A DNA stretch of 55,977 nucleotides from Comamonadaceae bacterium. Its GTDB lineage: Bacteria; Pseudomonadota; Gammaproteobacteria; Burkholderiales; Burkholderiaceae_C. The translations under genes were made by a program, and so were the position numbers. The stretch spans positions 1 through 55,977 of the forward strand of contig JAAFJC010000016.1 of NCBI GenBank assembly GCA_013297925.1. The letters are read 5' to 3'. The notes under the pieces were generated by a model. The model was given only the letters and a program-made list of their open reading frames with translations, was not told where the DNA came from and ran no database searches. This document shows, one piece after another, positions 24,332 through 32,982 of this stretch; position 1 is the stretch's first letter, and each line of letters begins with the position of its first letter.

Positions 24332-26266
24332 TTATTTTTGAATGAGGTAATCAGGGCAGGCCAAAATCATCAGCAGCGCAGCACAAATCGTCTCGCGCTT
24401 GTCGTTGGCGCTGCTGCTGCTTTTGATTTGCCGTTGCACCATGCCGTCACGTAGTGCATTGATCATGATGGTCAAGCTTGCAGCATTGAGTTGGCCGGCG
24501 CACATTTGTGCATTTAGCTGCGTCACGATAGCGCGCGCTACAGGCTCCGTATTGGTTGCTGTCGTCCCTGTGTTGGTGATCAAGGCCGTCAAGGCGTCAT
24601 AGTTTGCGACAAAGTCTGGTGTGTAGGGCTGGCCGTAATCGACCACCGTTTGATCTTTCTTCGATGTGTAGATACCTTGCCTGATCGCGTTTTGCATGAA
24701 GTTCAAATAGCCACCCACCGTGGTTTCATTGACCAATTGGAATTCTGGTGCGGTCACGCCGATGCCTGGTGGCACATAGCCGGGTCGGAAAAAATTAAAC
24801 ACCGAGGGTGAGCGCAGAGGGCTCTGACCTAATGAATCGGAGGTATCCGATAGATCGAAGAGCTTCCAGGTGCCGAATTCTGATTTGGCTTGGAAGCTCC
24901 GAGCCCATTGCACAAAGCGCACGATCGGTTCGCGCAATTTACCGAAACCATTATTCGCAAGAGTTGAAGGGCCGCGTGCTTCATCATCAAGCAAGATAGC
25001 CGTCCATACAGCTTTCATGTCACCGCGAATCCCAGCCCCGTTGTTGTTAAAGGCGCTGGCTACGCGAGCTACATAAGCTTGAGATGGGTTACTGGTGACC
25101 AGGCGCTGAATCATCTGGCGGCCAAAGAAGGGGCCGACATTCGGATGATCGAACAGGGTATCAAGCGCGGTTTTGAGGGCGGCTTTGCCATCGGTATTCG
25201 CAGCGATTTTGGCACTTAAAAAATCGACGGGCAAATTGGAATGCCTGTTGCTGTCCAGCGTCATGGATGCACGCGCGTAGCCTCTGCCCCACACACTGTA
25301 TTTCCCGCCGGGGAAAGGGCGGCCATTGGGCGAATTAGGCGCAAAAGCCTTGTCGTAGTCGTAGCCTGTGAAAACTCGGGCCAGTTGGCTCACATCATCA
25401 GAGTCATACGTCTCGAGTTGTTTTCCTGCATTGGTTTTAACACTGCCATCCAAGTTGAGCTCATACACCCCGATGGTGAACAGTTGCATCACCTCGCGCG
25501 CATAGTTTTCATCCGGCAAGCGGCCCTTACCATCTTCTTTTTGATTTCCCCGGGTATTGAGGAAGTGACCCATCGCTGGGCTGAGTGTGACGGCCTCTAG
25601 CAAATTACGGAAATTCCCAAAAGCATGCTCGTTGAGGGTATCCCAGTAGGCCGCCATGGCATAGCCACGCCAATCGATTTCCATCGAGCTGTGCGACACC
25701 ACAAAAAATTCCGACAAAGCCAATGACACGCGTTTGCGAAGTGCATCGGGTGCGCTCATCAAATCACGCCACACCGCCATGTCTGCGATGGAATTGTTGT
25801 ACACGTATTTATCGATCGTGGCATCATCACCATAGCCTTGCTGTTCAAGCCAATCCCAGGCTTTTCTGATGGGCTTGGCAAATTCCAGTTGCAGATAAGA
25901 TGAAAAGGGTTTGGTACGCGATGCGCTGACCTCAGCAGCTGTTGCTGAGAACTGAGCTTGCAGCAGAAAGCGCGCCGTTTCGTTGTCGTTGATGGCCTTG
26001 GGGAAATTATTGAATCCCGGTGCGTTCGGGATGTCTACCAATTTGACAGGTGGCTCAGCACTGCTTACATCACCACCACCACCGCTACCTCCACCGCCTC
26101 CGCAAGCAGCGAGCAAAGCTGATGCGAGAAGAGTTAAGGCATGAGGTGAGAAGTCTTCGAGGCTTGAAGATGAGGGATTTTTAGAGGATGCTTCAAGCGA
26201 AAGATCCGATGTTTCAGCGCTCGCAATCGGAGGCGTTTTGCTGCGGGTAATGGTGGTATCTTGCAT
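24332..26266 (-). CDS. DUF1800 protein, putative lipoprotein
   Basis: A 644-residue DUF1800 protein. Residues ~42-57 form a hydrophobic stretch ending LLAAC, a lipobox, followed by a Gly/Ser linker (CGGGGGSGGGGD). A hydrophilic extension of about 40 residues precedes it, longer than normal for a signal peptide, and no in-frame Met sits closer. ARFLLQAQFSATAAEV near the start, KGRLPDENYAREVMQLFTIG in the middle and FNFFRPGYVPPG are family landmarks. Its function is unknown; it is cotranscribed with the DUF1501 gene. Confidence 0.9.
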   Translation of the reverse strand: MQDTTITRSKTPPIASAETSDLSLEASSKNPSSSSLEDFSPHALTLLASALLAACGGGGGSGGGGDVSSAEPPVKLVDIPNAPGFNNFPKAINDNETARFLLQAQFSATAAEVSASRTKPFSSYLQLEFAKPIRKAWDWLEQQGYGDDATIDKYVYNNSIADMAVWRDLMSAPDALRKRVSLALSEFFVVSHSSMEIDWRGYAMAAYWDTLNEHAFGNFRNLLEAVTLSPAMGHFLNTRGNQKEDGKGRLPDENYAREVMQLFTIGVYELNLDGSVKTNAGKQLETYDSDDVSQLARVFTGYDYDKAFAPNSPNGRPFPGGKYSVWGRGYARASMTLDSNRHSNLPVDFLSAKIAANTDGKAALKTALDTLFDHPNVGPFFGRQMIQRLVTSNPSQAYVARVASAFNNNGAGIRGDMKAVWTAILLDDEARGPSTLANNGFGKLREPIVRFVQWARSFQAKSEFGTWKLFDLSDTSDSLGQSPLRSPSVFNFFRPGYVPPGIGVTAPEFQLVNETTVGGYLNFMQNAIRQGIYTSKKDQTVVDYGQPYTPDFVANYDALTALITNTGTTATNTEPVARAIVTQLNAQMCAGQLNAASLTIMINALRDGMVQRQIKSSSSANDKRETICAALLMILACPDYLIQK

Positions 26267-26281
26267 GGCGGCGATCTGTTA

Positions 26282-26299
26282 TGACGTTAAGTCACGTCA
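26282..26299. promoter_or_regulatory. Dyad upstream of the DUF1800 gene
   Basis: TGACGT-N6-ACGTCA, a perfect 6-bp dyad 16 bp upstream of the DUF1800 start codon, in the 188-bp gap to pyrF. A protein-binding site is possible; no regulator can be named. Confidence 0.35.
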
Positions 26300-26454
26300 A
26301 TTTAACGCCGATGCTTGCTTTTTGTTCCGAATTTCAAAAGGAAAATAGATACCATTCCCACTAAGCTGTGACGAGCTGTTAGCGCGCTTGGATGAGCGGC
26401 TTTTTCGGCGAGACAAACGGTTTTATGACAAAACTGTCAGTACCGAAAGTTGAG

Positions 26455-27282
26455 TCAATCTGGCTTCGCACGCTGCAACATATCTCGCGTCTTCAACGCT
26501 TCTGTGCGTGCAGCTTTTGCAAAATCATCATTGCTTGATGCGTACAAAATCGCGCGTGATGAATTGACGATGATCGGTGCATCGACCCGCCAACCTGCGC
26601 GGACAGTAGCTATTGCATCACCGCCTTGCGCGCCAACTCCCGGAATGAGCAGCGGCAAAGAAGATGCGATGCTGCGCACACGCTCGATCTCTTGTGGATA
26701 GGTTGCGCCTACGACCAAGCCAAGCTGCCCATTCAGATTCCATGGCCCTTGCGCGAGCTTGGCAACGTGCTCATACAAAAGCGGCTGACCTTCGATGGAA
26801 GAGAGACGCTGGTTTTGCAGATCATCTCCGCCTTTGTTGGAGGTGCGGCACAGCAGGAAGGCGCCTTTGTCGTGATACTTCAAATACGGCTGCACAGAAT
26901 CAAAGCCCATGAAGGGTGAGAGCGTGACGGCATCTGCGCCGTAGCGCTCGAAGGCTTCTATCGCGTATTGCTCGGCTGTTGAGCCAATGTCTCCTCGCTT
27001 GGCATCTAAGATGATCGGCACTTGTGGAGCGGTGCGGCGCATGTGCTCCATCAGGCGCTCGAGCTGGCCTTCAGCGCGGTGGGCGGCGAAGTAGGCGATT
27101 TGCGGTTTGAAGGCGATCACGGCGTCCGCTGTGGCATCAACGATGGCTGCGCAGAAATCATAAATCTTGTGAGCGTTGCCTTTGAGTGCGCCGGGAAAGC
27201 GGCTCGGCTCGGGATCAAGGCCGACGCAGAGCATGGATTGGTTTTGAGTCTGGGCGGCTTGGAGTTGTTCTAAAAATCGCAT
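26455..27282 (-). CDS. pyrF: Orotidine 5'-phosphate decarboxylase
   Basis: A 275-residue OMP decarboxylase, the last step of UMP synthesis, of the longer type 2 group. [13 protein letters not shown] opens the barrel, and the catalytic D93-A-K-R-G-D98 motif with IGST is intact. [14 protein letters not shown] and [12 protein letters not shown] give the phosphate-binding end. It is read from the minus strand after htpX, with an intrinsic terminator between them, so it should have its own promoter. pyrC is elsewhere in the window (43247). Confidence 0.96.
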   Translation of the reverse strand: MRFLEQLQAAQTQNQSMLCVGLDPEPSRFPGALKGNAHKIYDFCAAIVDATADAVIAFKPQIAYFAAHRAEGQLERLMEHMRRTAPQVPIILDAKRGDIGSTAEQYAIEAFERYGADAVTLSPFMGFDSVQPYLKYHDKGAFLLCRTSNKGGDDLQNQRLSSIEGQPLLYEHVAKLAQGPWNLNGQLGLVVGATYPQEIERVRSIASSLPLLIPGVGAQGGDAIATVRAGWRVDAPIIVNSSRAILYASSNDDFAKAARTEALKTRDMLQRAKPD

Positions 27283-27313
27283 ACGTCAATTTTAATCGTC
27301 GCAATTCGTAGGC

Positions 27314-27350
27314 GAAAAAAAGCCCGCCACAGCTAAACACGTGGCGGGCT
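27314..27350 (-). terminator. Rho-independent terminator of htpX
   Basis: On the minus strand a perfect 10-bp stem (arm AGCCCGCCAC, 27341-27350 with 27321-27330) with a 10-nt loop is followed directly by a run of T (AAAAAAA on the plus strand). It lies 20 bp after the htpX stop and before the pyrF start. Confidence 0.92.
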
Positions 27351-27370
27351 CGTCCTGAGATCAGAAAAAA

Positions 27371-28240
27371 TTAGAGTTTGCTTTGTTGCAAGCGCGCAAT
27401 GCGCTCTTCAATCGGCGGGTGGGTGGAGAAGAGCTTGCCCAAGCCGCCTGCAATGCCCATGGCCGCCATGCTCTTAGGCAGTTCGCCGGGTGTGAGGCCG
27501 CCCAAGCGAGCGAGAGCGTTTTGCATGCTGCGGCTTTGCCCCATCAGGCCAGCTGCACCTGCATCAGCGCGGAATTCGCGTTGGCGGCTGAACCATGCCA
27601 CGATCATGTGAGCCAAGAAGCTGAGCAAGATATCGAGCACGATGGTGGTGACGTAGTAGCCAATGCCGGGGCCATCGCTGTTGTTGCGCAGGATCACTTT
27701 ATCGACAAAGTAGCCGATCACGCGCGAGAGGAAGACGACGAAGGTGTTCATCACGCCTTGGATCAGCGTCATCGTCACCATATCGCCATTGGCGATGTGA
27801 GCCACCTCGTGGCCAATCACGGCTTCCACTTCTTCACGCGTCATGCTTTGCAGCAGCCCGGTGGAGACAGCCACCAAAGCGGAGTTTTTGAATGCACCGG
27901 TTGCAAACGCATTTGGCTCGCCTTCATAGATGGCAACCTCTGGCATGCCAATGCCGGCCTTATCTGCAAACTTCTGCACGGTGCCGACGATCCACACTTC
28001 ATCGGCGTTTTGCGGTGCGCTGATCACGCGAGCGCCGGTGCTCCATTTGGCCACCGGCTTGCTGATCAGCAGCGAGATGATCGCGCCGCCAAAGCCGATC
28101 ACCAGCGAATACACCATCAGCGTGGGGATGCTGAGGCCGCCGGGGCCCATGAAGCGGTTGAGGCCGAAGACGCTGGTGATCACGCCGAGCACCAGCATCA
28201 CGGCAATATTGGTCAAGAGAAACAGAAAAATGCGTTTCAT
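27371..28240 (-). CDS. htpX: Membrane zinc protease HtpX
   Basis: A 289-residue M48 peptidase (E. coli 293) that degrades damaged inner-membrane proteins. The start at 28240 ([19 protein letters not shown]) is preferred to an in-frame upstream ATG because it gives the family N-terminus with its first membrane segment. A second membrane segment follows near [17 protein letters not shown]. The zinc motif HEVAH is at 144-148; the third ligand should be the Glu in [13 protein letters not shown]. It is last in a minus-strand run of dadA, Bug, DUF3025 and htpX. Confidence 0.96.
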   Translation of the reverse strand: MKRIFLFLLTNIAVMLVLGVITSVFGLNRFMGPGGLSIPTLMVYSLVIGFGGAIISLLISKPVAKWSTGARVISAPQNADEVWIVGTVQKFADKAGIGMPEVAIYEGEPNAFATGAFKNSALVAVSTGLLQSMTREEVEAVIGHEVAHIANGDMVTMTLIQGVMNTFVVFLSRVIGYFVDKVILRNNSDGPGIGYYVTTIVLDILLSFLAHMIVAWFSRQREFRADAGAAGLMGQSRSMQNALARLGGLTPGELPKSMAAMGIAGGLGKLFSTHPPIEERIARLQQSKL

Positions 28241-28309
28241 GTCAGATCTTAGAAAACAGCGCACGAAGGTGAGCCGATGGGGCGAATGGTAAGGCCTAGC
28301 TGCTCAATT

Positions 28310-29086
28310 TCAAGGGCGGGGTGGCCGAAAGACCGTACTGTCCGTGTAGAAATCGGGGCTTTCGTTGGCAGCCCACCAGCTAGGTACGCCCAGCACCTGC
28401 AGCGGCACGAAAGGCTTCGGGATCAGGCTGCTCTCGCTCAGCTGCGCAGCAACAGCCGCATCAATCGCTTCTAAATTCATAGCGCTTCGCGCAGGAAAGA
28501 CATGGGCTACGATGGATTTATAGGGTAAAACCAGCTTTTCAAGCAATGCATGGCCAAAAAGCACCGGTGGATGCTCAGCCAGCAAGCTGCGGTGCGTTTG
28601 AAATGCGGTCTGCCAATCATGCTGGCGCAACGCGGCAATCACAGGCGCATGTAAATCTGTGCAAAGAAAGGCGGCGTTTTCGTCAAACAGGGTGAGCGCG
28701 TCTCTGAATGCTCCACGCAGCTGCTGCACGCCATGTTTCTGAATCTCCGCATGTTGCAGAGCATTCAGGCGTGCTTTGATGAGAGGAAACCGCAGCCAAG
28801 CCAAGCCATTGAAAAAATCATGCAGGTTATCCCGCGTGGGCACGGTTTTCGTCTCGAAAATGAAGGCTTCATAGGCTTGACCTTCAGGCAGCGCAGATTG
28901 CGCTACAAAACGGACGGGTGTCGCCTGAACATACGCATTGAGTGCCTCGTAGACGCTGAAGCCCAAGTGGACATCTGTTGCCACTCGCTCTCCCAAGTCT
29001 CGCCAAGGTTGCCACCAAGGAGCTTGCCAATCGATGGCAAGCTCGCTTTTGCTTTGAAAGGCTCTGGAATGTGTTGCTTGGGGCAC
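28310..29086 (-). CDS. DUF3025 family protein
   Basis: A 258-residue cytosolic protein of unknown function. The block VPTRDNLHDFFNGLAWLRFP and the C-terminal LGVPSWWAANESPDFYTD..VFRPPR match the DUF3025 family as recalled. The start is a GTG, 9 bp after the stop of the Bug receptor gene, so it is probably in the same transcript downstream of the glycine riboswitch. A decayed 41-bp element may lie inside the gene near 28467-28507. Confidence 0.8.
   Translation of the reverse strand: MPQATHSRAFQSKSELAIDWQAPWWQPWRDLGERVATDVHLGFSVYEALNAYVQATPVRFVAQSALPEGQAYEAFIFETKTVPTRDNLHDFFNGLAWLRFPLIKARLNALQHAEIQKHGVQQLRGAFRDALTLFDENAAFLCTDLHAPVIAALRQHDWQTAFQTHRSLLAEHPPVLFGHALLEKLVLPYKSIVAHVFPARSAMNLEAIDAAVAAQLSESSLIPKPFVPLQVLGVPSWWAANESPDFYTDSTVFRPPRP
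28467..28507 (+). repeat. Possible decayed 41-bp element inside the DUF3025 gene
   Basis: GCTTC-N7-ATAGC, then GCTTCGCGCAGG and CATGGGC, exactly 41 bp. The stem has two mismatches and the right end is poorly kept. Antisense to the gene. Confidence 0.35.
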
Positions 29087-29095
29087 GCCCAGAGT

Positions 29096-30070
29096 TTACT
29101 GAGGCTTGAGTCCGACTGATTTCGCCACGGCTGCGCCAGCTGCGATTTCGTCTTTGTAGAAGCTGTCCAATCGGCTGAGCGTCATCGGTGGTGCGAGGAT
29201 CACGCCGGTGGCTTCTACCGATTTGCGGACATCGGGCTTGGCCAAGGCGGCGAGCACGGCGCTGTTGAGCGCTGCGGCGATGGCATCAGGCGTGTTTTTG
29301 CTCACTTGTAGGCCGATCCAGATGCTGTAGTCGTAGTTGCCGAAGCCTGATGTGTCGCGCACGGAAGGCACTTTGGGCAGGCGGGCGATGGGGGCGGGTG
29401 CAACCACGGCGATGGCTTTGATTTGACCGGATTCAATCGCGCCAGGCACGGGGCCAGCGACGGGCAACACGCCCCAATCGAGCACGCCGCCCATCAAATC
29501 TTTGAGGTAGGGCGCGAGGCCGTTGTAGGGCGCGTGAAGAGCTTCGTATTTGCCGATCTTGGCTGCGTCTTCAGCCATGAGGTGATAGAGCGAGCCCACG
29601 CCGGTGCTGCCAAAGGCCAAAGGCTTGGGCGCTTTCTTGGCATATTCAATCAACTCTGCCAAGGTGTTGACGGGCAAATCTTTACGTACGGCGATCAGCA
29701 TCGGCGTGCGGCCCATGAGGGCTGCCATGCGCATGTCGTCTGGCTTGTTTTTCGCAGCGGCGATGCCCAGCGGGGTGTAGATCAATTCGAGCGGTGAGCC
29801 TGCAAGAATGGTGTAGCCATCAGCAGGGGCGTTGGCCACTTTGAGCACGCCTAAAGCGCCGCCTACGCCGACCACGTTTTCCACGATCACAGGTTGACTC
29901 GTGTGCTCAGCAATCGCTTTGCCCATCACGCGAGCGACCACGTCCGATGGCCCGCCCGCTGGGAAGGCGACCACCATGTTCACTTGGCGCGCAGGGTATT
30001 GCGCATGAGCTGCGCCCATCAACACTAGGCCAGCCAAGCTCGCCATCATCATCTTTAATCCACGTTTCAT
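29096..30070 (-). CDS. Bug-family tripartite tricarboxylate receptor
   Basis: A 324-residue periplasmic receptor. The start at 30070 has GAGGAGACAGAG before the ATG and gives a normal signal peptide, MKRGLKMMMASLAGLVLMGA with cleavage after AHA. YPARQVNMVVAFPAGGPSDVVARVMGKA and AFGSTGVGSLYHLMAEDAAK are family segments. It sits 85 bp after dadA on the same strand and lacks TctA/TctB partners, so it may sense or scavenge a solute linked to glycine or D-amino acids. Unlike the other two Bug receptors here, its signal peptide is not repeat-derived. Confidence 0.92.
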   Translation of the reverse strand: MKRGLKMMMASLAGLVLMGAAHAQYPARQVNMVVAFPAGGPSDVVARVMGKAIAEHTSQPVIVENVVGVGGALGVLKVANAPADGYTILAGSPLELIYTPLGIAAAKNKPDDMRMAALMGRTPMLIAVRKDLPVNTLAELIEYAKKAPKPLAFGSTGVGSLYHLMAEDAAKIGKYEALHAPYNGLAPYLKDLMGGVLDWGVLPVAGPVPGAIESGQIKAIAVVAPAPIARLPKVPSVRDTSGFGNYDYSIWIGLQVSKNTPDAIAAALNSAVLAALAKPDVRKSVEATGVILAPPMTLSRLDSFYKDEIAAGAAVAKSVGLKPQ

Positions 30071-30155
30071 CTCTGTCTCCTCAAGTGAAAACAACAGGCT
30101 CAAAACCATTGCACGAACTCTTGCCTGAATTCAAATTCGTGCCGAATACATCACC

Positions 30156-31430
30156 TCAAGTAAACGCAAAATCCACTTCCGGCGCGAGGCCGCTCACGAT
30201 GCGCGCGATGCTCTTGCCCGAGCCGCAGGCATGCGTCCAGCCCAGCGTGCCGTGGCCGGTGTTCATGAATAGATTGCCAATCTTGCTTTTGCCAATGATC
30301 GGCACATTGCTGGGCGTGGCAGGGCGCAGGCCCGTCCAGTAGCTGGCTTGCGTGGAATCGCCCGCGCCGGGAAAAAGCTGCTCCACACGGCGCACGATGG
30401 CTTCGCAGCGTACGCGATTTAGGTCGCGGTCATAGCCGTTGAATTCTGCTGTGCCGGCGATACGTAAGCGGTCGCCGCGCGGGTCACCATCTTTGGGTGT
30501 GAGGCGGGAGAAGACGAGTTTGTATTCATCATCCGTCAAGCTCACTTGATGCGCCATGCTCGCGTCTTTCACGGGCATCGTCACGGAATAGCCTTTGGCG
30601 GGATAGATCGGGAGATTGATGCCCAGCGGCGCGGCGTAGAGCGGGCTGAGTGATCCCATGGCGAGCACATAGCTGTCTGCACTCAGCTTTTGAAACCGGC
30701 CTTCGCCATCGGTGGCTTCCACATGATCGAGTTTGCCGCCAGCTTCGCGCAACGCGGTGATCGTGTGGCTCATCAGAAACTTCACGCCCGCCGTTTCGCA
30801 CAGCTTCATGAGTTCGCGCGCAAAGCGATTCGCATCGCCCGATTCGTCTTCGGCGGTGTAGGTCGCGCCGGCCAGTTGTGGGCGAATGTGGCGAAGGGAT
30901 GGCTCCAGCTTCACGGCTTCATCTGCGCTCACAACGCGCCGATCACAGCCCAGCTCGCGCATTTGTGCAGCAGGTGCATGCGACGCTTCGAATTCTTTTT
31001 GCGATGTGTAGAAATGCAAAATGCCTTGTGTGCGTTGGTCGTAATGCAGGCCTGTCGATTTGCGCAGCTCCTGCAGCATGTCGCGGCTGTAGGTGCCTAG
31101 GCGCACGATCTGCTCAATGTTGTGCCGCGTGCGCGCGGGCGTGCATTCGCGCATGAATTGCAAGCCCCACATCCATTGCCGCATATCCGCCCGAATGCGA
31201 AACAGCAGCGGCGCATCTTCTTTGCCCAGCCACTGAAGCACTTTGAGGGGCGCGCTCGGATTGGCCCAAGGCTCAGCATGGCTCACCGAGATTTGCCCGC
31301 CATTGGCAAAGCTGGTCTCTGCCGCAGGATTGGCCTGGCGATCGACCACGGTGACTTCGTGGCCAAGTTGGGAGAGGTAATAAGCGGAGCTGACGCCGAG
31401 TAGGCCGCTGCCGAGGACAAGAACTTTCAT
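30156..31430 (-). CDS. dadA: D-amino acid dehydrogenase small subunit type (DadA-like)
   Basis: A 424-residue FAD enzyme that oxidises D-amino acids (and in some relatives glycine) to 2-keto acids, passing electrons to the respiratory chain. The flavin motif VLVLGSGLLGVSSAYYL is at the start; ETSFANGGQISVSHAEPWANP and the C-terminal NTGHGTLGWTHACGSGK match DadA. A tandem glycine riboswitch and a promoter lie upstream, which suggests induction by glycine. No Shine-Dalgarno precedes the ATG; instead an 11-codon open frame starting in a 41-bp element ends on the start codon. Confidence 0.92.
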   Translation of the reverse strand: MKVLVLGSGLLGVSSAYYLSQLGHEVTVVDRQANPAAETSFANGGQISVSHAEPWANPSAPLKVLQWLGKEDAPLLFRIRADMRQWMWGLQFMRECTPARTRHNIEQIVRLGTYSRDMLQELRKSTGLHYDQRTQGILHFYTSQKEFEASHAPAAQMRELGCDRRVVSADEAVKLEPSLRHIRPQLAGATYTAEDESGDANRFARELMKLCETAGVKFLMSHTITALREAGGKLDHVEATDGEGRFQKLSADSYVLAMGSLSPLYAAPLGINLPIYPAKGYSVTMPVKDASMAHQVSLTDDEYKLVFSRLTPKDGDPRGDRLRIAGTAEFNGYDRDLNRVRCEAIVRRVEQLFPGAGDSTQASYWTGLRPATPSNVPIIGKSKIGNLFMNTGHGTLGWTHACGSGKSIARIVSGLAPEVDFAFT

Positions 31431-31462
31431 TTTTTAAAGCTTTTTAAAGGGTTAGCCGGCAT
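31427..31462 (-). CDS. Possible 11-residue leader peptide overlapping the dadA start
   Basis: ATG at 31462 lies in the ATGCCGGC end of a 41-bp element. The frame MPANPLKSFKK ends in a TGA that overlaps the dadA ATG (ATGA), an arrangement that allows translational coupling. There is no strong ribosome site for it, so translation is uncertain. Confidence 0.3.
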   Translation of the reverse strand: MPANPLKSFKK

Positions 31463-31495
31463 AGAATCTGCGGGAGCCACTATCAAATAAATAGC
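31455..31495 (-). repeat. 41-bp dispersed element, copy 5 (between riboswitch and dadA)
   Basis: Reverse orientation, sense with respect to dadA. GCTAT-N7-ATAGT hairpin, CTCCCGCAG and ATGCCGGC. It occupies most of the gap between the riboswitch and the dadA start codon. Confidence 0.9.
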
Positions 31496-31516
31496 GAGCG
31501 CTTCATCTAAGCCATG

Positions 31517-31722
31517 CCGCTCCCCCTGTCCTCGGTACCTGAGAGATTCACGCCAGGCCATGTGGCCAAGCATTTGCTCCTTCGGTGCGCTCACAAGGCA
31601 TGAGCGGCTCTCCAGACGGCTTTAACAAAAAGATGCAGTGGTGGTGACCTGAGCGTGTATGGGAGTTTGCGCCTTCGGTGGAAGCAACATGCAAAATGAT
31701 GCTGCAACTCTCTCCTGCATAG
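31517..31722 (-). ncRNA. Tandem glycine riboswitch
   Basis: On the minus strand two glycine aptamers follow each other. The first runs from GCAGGAGAGAG through CACCGAAGGCGCAAACTCCC to CGCTCAGGTCACC. The second runs from CTGGAGAGCCGCTC through CACCGAAGGAGCAAATGC to AATCTCTCAGGTACCGAGG. These are the conserved landmarks of the gcvT-type RNA. It lies 87 nt upstream of dadA with its own promoter, so glycine probably controls dadA and the genes after it. The expression platform includes or abuts a 41-bp element. Ends are approximate. Confidence 0.93.
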
Positions 31723-31726
31723 TTGA

Positions 31727-31755
31727 ACTATATTGCATGTTTCTTGGGTTGGCAA
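31727..31755 (-). promoter_or_regulatory. Sigma70-type promoter of the riboswitch-dadA transcript
   Basis: On the minus strand TTGCCA (31755-31750), 17 bp spacer, TATAGT (31732-31727). Transcription would start just before the first aptamer, as expected. Confidence 0.75.
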
Positions 31756-31909
31756 GCTGATTTGCCCGTTAAACCGCAAAAATCGGGCAGTGGAAACCCT
31801 AGGAAATAGCAGATTTGACTGAAAACTACTCTGCGCGTGTTTTTCTCTGGATGGCCACTGGATCACCAGAAAAATTGGGGCTTTGGCTCAAAACGCCAAC
31901 GTGAGGCAG

Positions 31910-32089
31910 TCAGTCGGGAGCACTTTCGCTGGTAACGCTAGGCACGTCGGGAGGTTGAATCTTGGCTGCGATGATCCCGTCGCGTTCGATGAGTAGACTG
32001 AATCCCTTCAACTCAACTTGATTCAAGTAGTACTCAGTGCGCAGCTTGAGTTCGTCTTCGGTGATGGTCAAAGTGGGCCGAGATGTCAT
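31910..32089 (-). CDS. Small hypothetical protein, 59 residues
   Basis: An open frame of 59 codons starting MTSRPTLTITEDELKLRTEY and ending SESAPD. GGAG lies 7 bp before the ATG, a good ribosome site. It has no signal peptide or membrane segment; an acidic/charged helix-like first half is followed by a Pro/Ser-rich end. It lies 59 bp downstream of the NYN gene on the same strand and may be cotranscribed. I do not recognise a family. The rest of the 31431-31909 gap holds the riboswitch, its promoter and about 150 bp with nothing clear. Confidence 0.6.
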   Translation of the reverse strand: MTSRPTLTITEDELKLRTEYYLNQVELKGFSLLIERDGIIAAKIQPPDVPSVTSESAPD

Positions 32090-32148
32090 TTGAGAACTCC
32101 AAGTGCAAATAAGCTAAAAATACTTAATGAAGCTTGCAAGAGCGTTAG

Positions 32149-32961
32149 TTACTTCGGAAGCGGCAGAAATTGCACTCTGTTTGGCTTTGTTGCTGGCTCA
32201 AGCTTAAATGACTTCATGAATTTCTTGAATAGCTTTGTCGAAGACGCACTCTTTGCCAAGATTTTTTTATCGTGTAGTTGCTTAGCAATTGCACTGAGCG
32301 GTTGCCACTCACCGCTCATGAGAGTCGGCGCAGCATCCAAGATATCCTCGATGGAAGGACTGGCAGATTGCACACGCGCGACCGTTTTAGGTGCCGGCTT
32401 CGGCGACGCTTTCTTTTGAGCTATTTGTTTGGGTTTGACTTGTTTCGCAGGAATCTGAGCGGAGGTTGTTTTCTTCGCGATCTTGCTGGCAGGTATTAAT
32501 TCCTCAATCTCGGCGGTAGATTGAGGCAAGTCTTGAATAGTCGCCGAATTCACATCAACGTAAAAAATTTCCTGAAAGAAAGGCTTTGCGTCTGCACTCA
32601 TTTTGCTTTTCTTGGTGGCGCAAAGAACTTTGATGCCTTTTTCTCTCAGTCGCACAGCCAATGGCGCGAAATCTAAATCACCAGACCCAATGGCGACCAA
32701 CTTCAAGTTGGGTTCAGTACATGCTAGCTCGACAGCATCAATTGCCAGAGCCATGTCTGTTGTGTTCTTAGGCAAGAAAAGATTGAGAACGGGACGAATA
32801 GCTAACACTCTGAGAGTTTCTGCCAAGCCCTTTAAATTCTCAGCACTTCCATAGGCGCGTCGTATCGCAATGAACCCATGTCGTCGCTCAATCGCTCGAA
32901 ATGCCTCTTCAACCCAAATAGGCGAATTGAGGTTGTCGGCATCTATTAGAAAAGCAATCAT
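32149..32961 (-). CDS. NYN-domain ribonuclease-like protein with C-terminal LOTUS-like domain
   Basis: A 270-residue protein. Residues 1-150 form a NYN/PIN-like domain: FLIDADNLN, KNTTDMALAIDAVELA and GSGDLDFAPLAVRLREKG carry the conserved Asp residues of the LabA/DUF88 group, which bind a metal and cut RNA in characterised members. A Lys/Pro/Ala-rich linker (about 155-195) follows, then a domain of about 70 residues (IEDILDAAP..WQPLSAIAKQL..FKKFMKSFKLEP) that looks like OST-HTH/LOTUS, an RNA-binding fold. An RNA processing or decay role is likely; its target is unknown. Confidence 0.85.
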   Translation of the reverse strand: MIAFLIDADNLNSPIWVEEAFRAIERRHGFIAIRRAYGSAENLKGLAETLRVLAIRPVLNLFLPKNTTDMALAIDAVELACTEPNLKLVAIGSGDLDFAPLAVRLREKGIKVLCATKKSKMSADAKPFFQEIFYVDVNSATIQDLPQSTAEIEELIPASKIAKKTTSAQIPAKQVKPKQIAQKKASPKPAPKTVARVQSASPSIEDILDAAPTLMSGEWQPLSAIAKQLHDKKILAKSASSTKLFKKFMKSFKLEPATKPNRVQFLPLPK

Positions 32962-32982
32962 GTTTATGTATATGCAGATTCT

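Noticed and set aside
24494-24532. Possible 41-bp element in the DUF1800 gene (GCCGGC, GCATTTAGCT, GATAGC)
   Set aside because: The hairpin does not pair, length differs, and the encoded residues match the usual DUF1800 C-terminal pattern, so chance is likely.
27383-28252. Plus-strand frame of 289 codons opposite htpX
   Set aside because: His/Ala-rich antisense shadow; htpX has all catalytic motifs on the minus strand.
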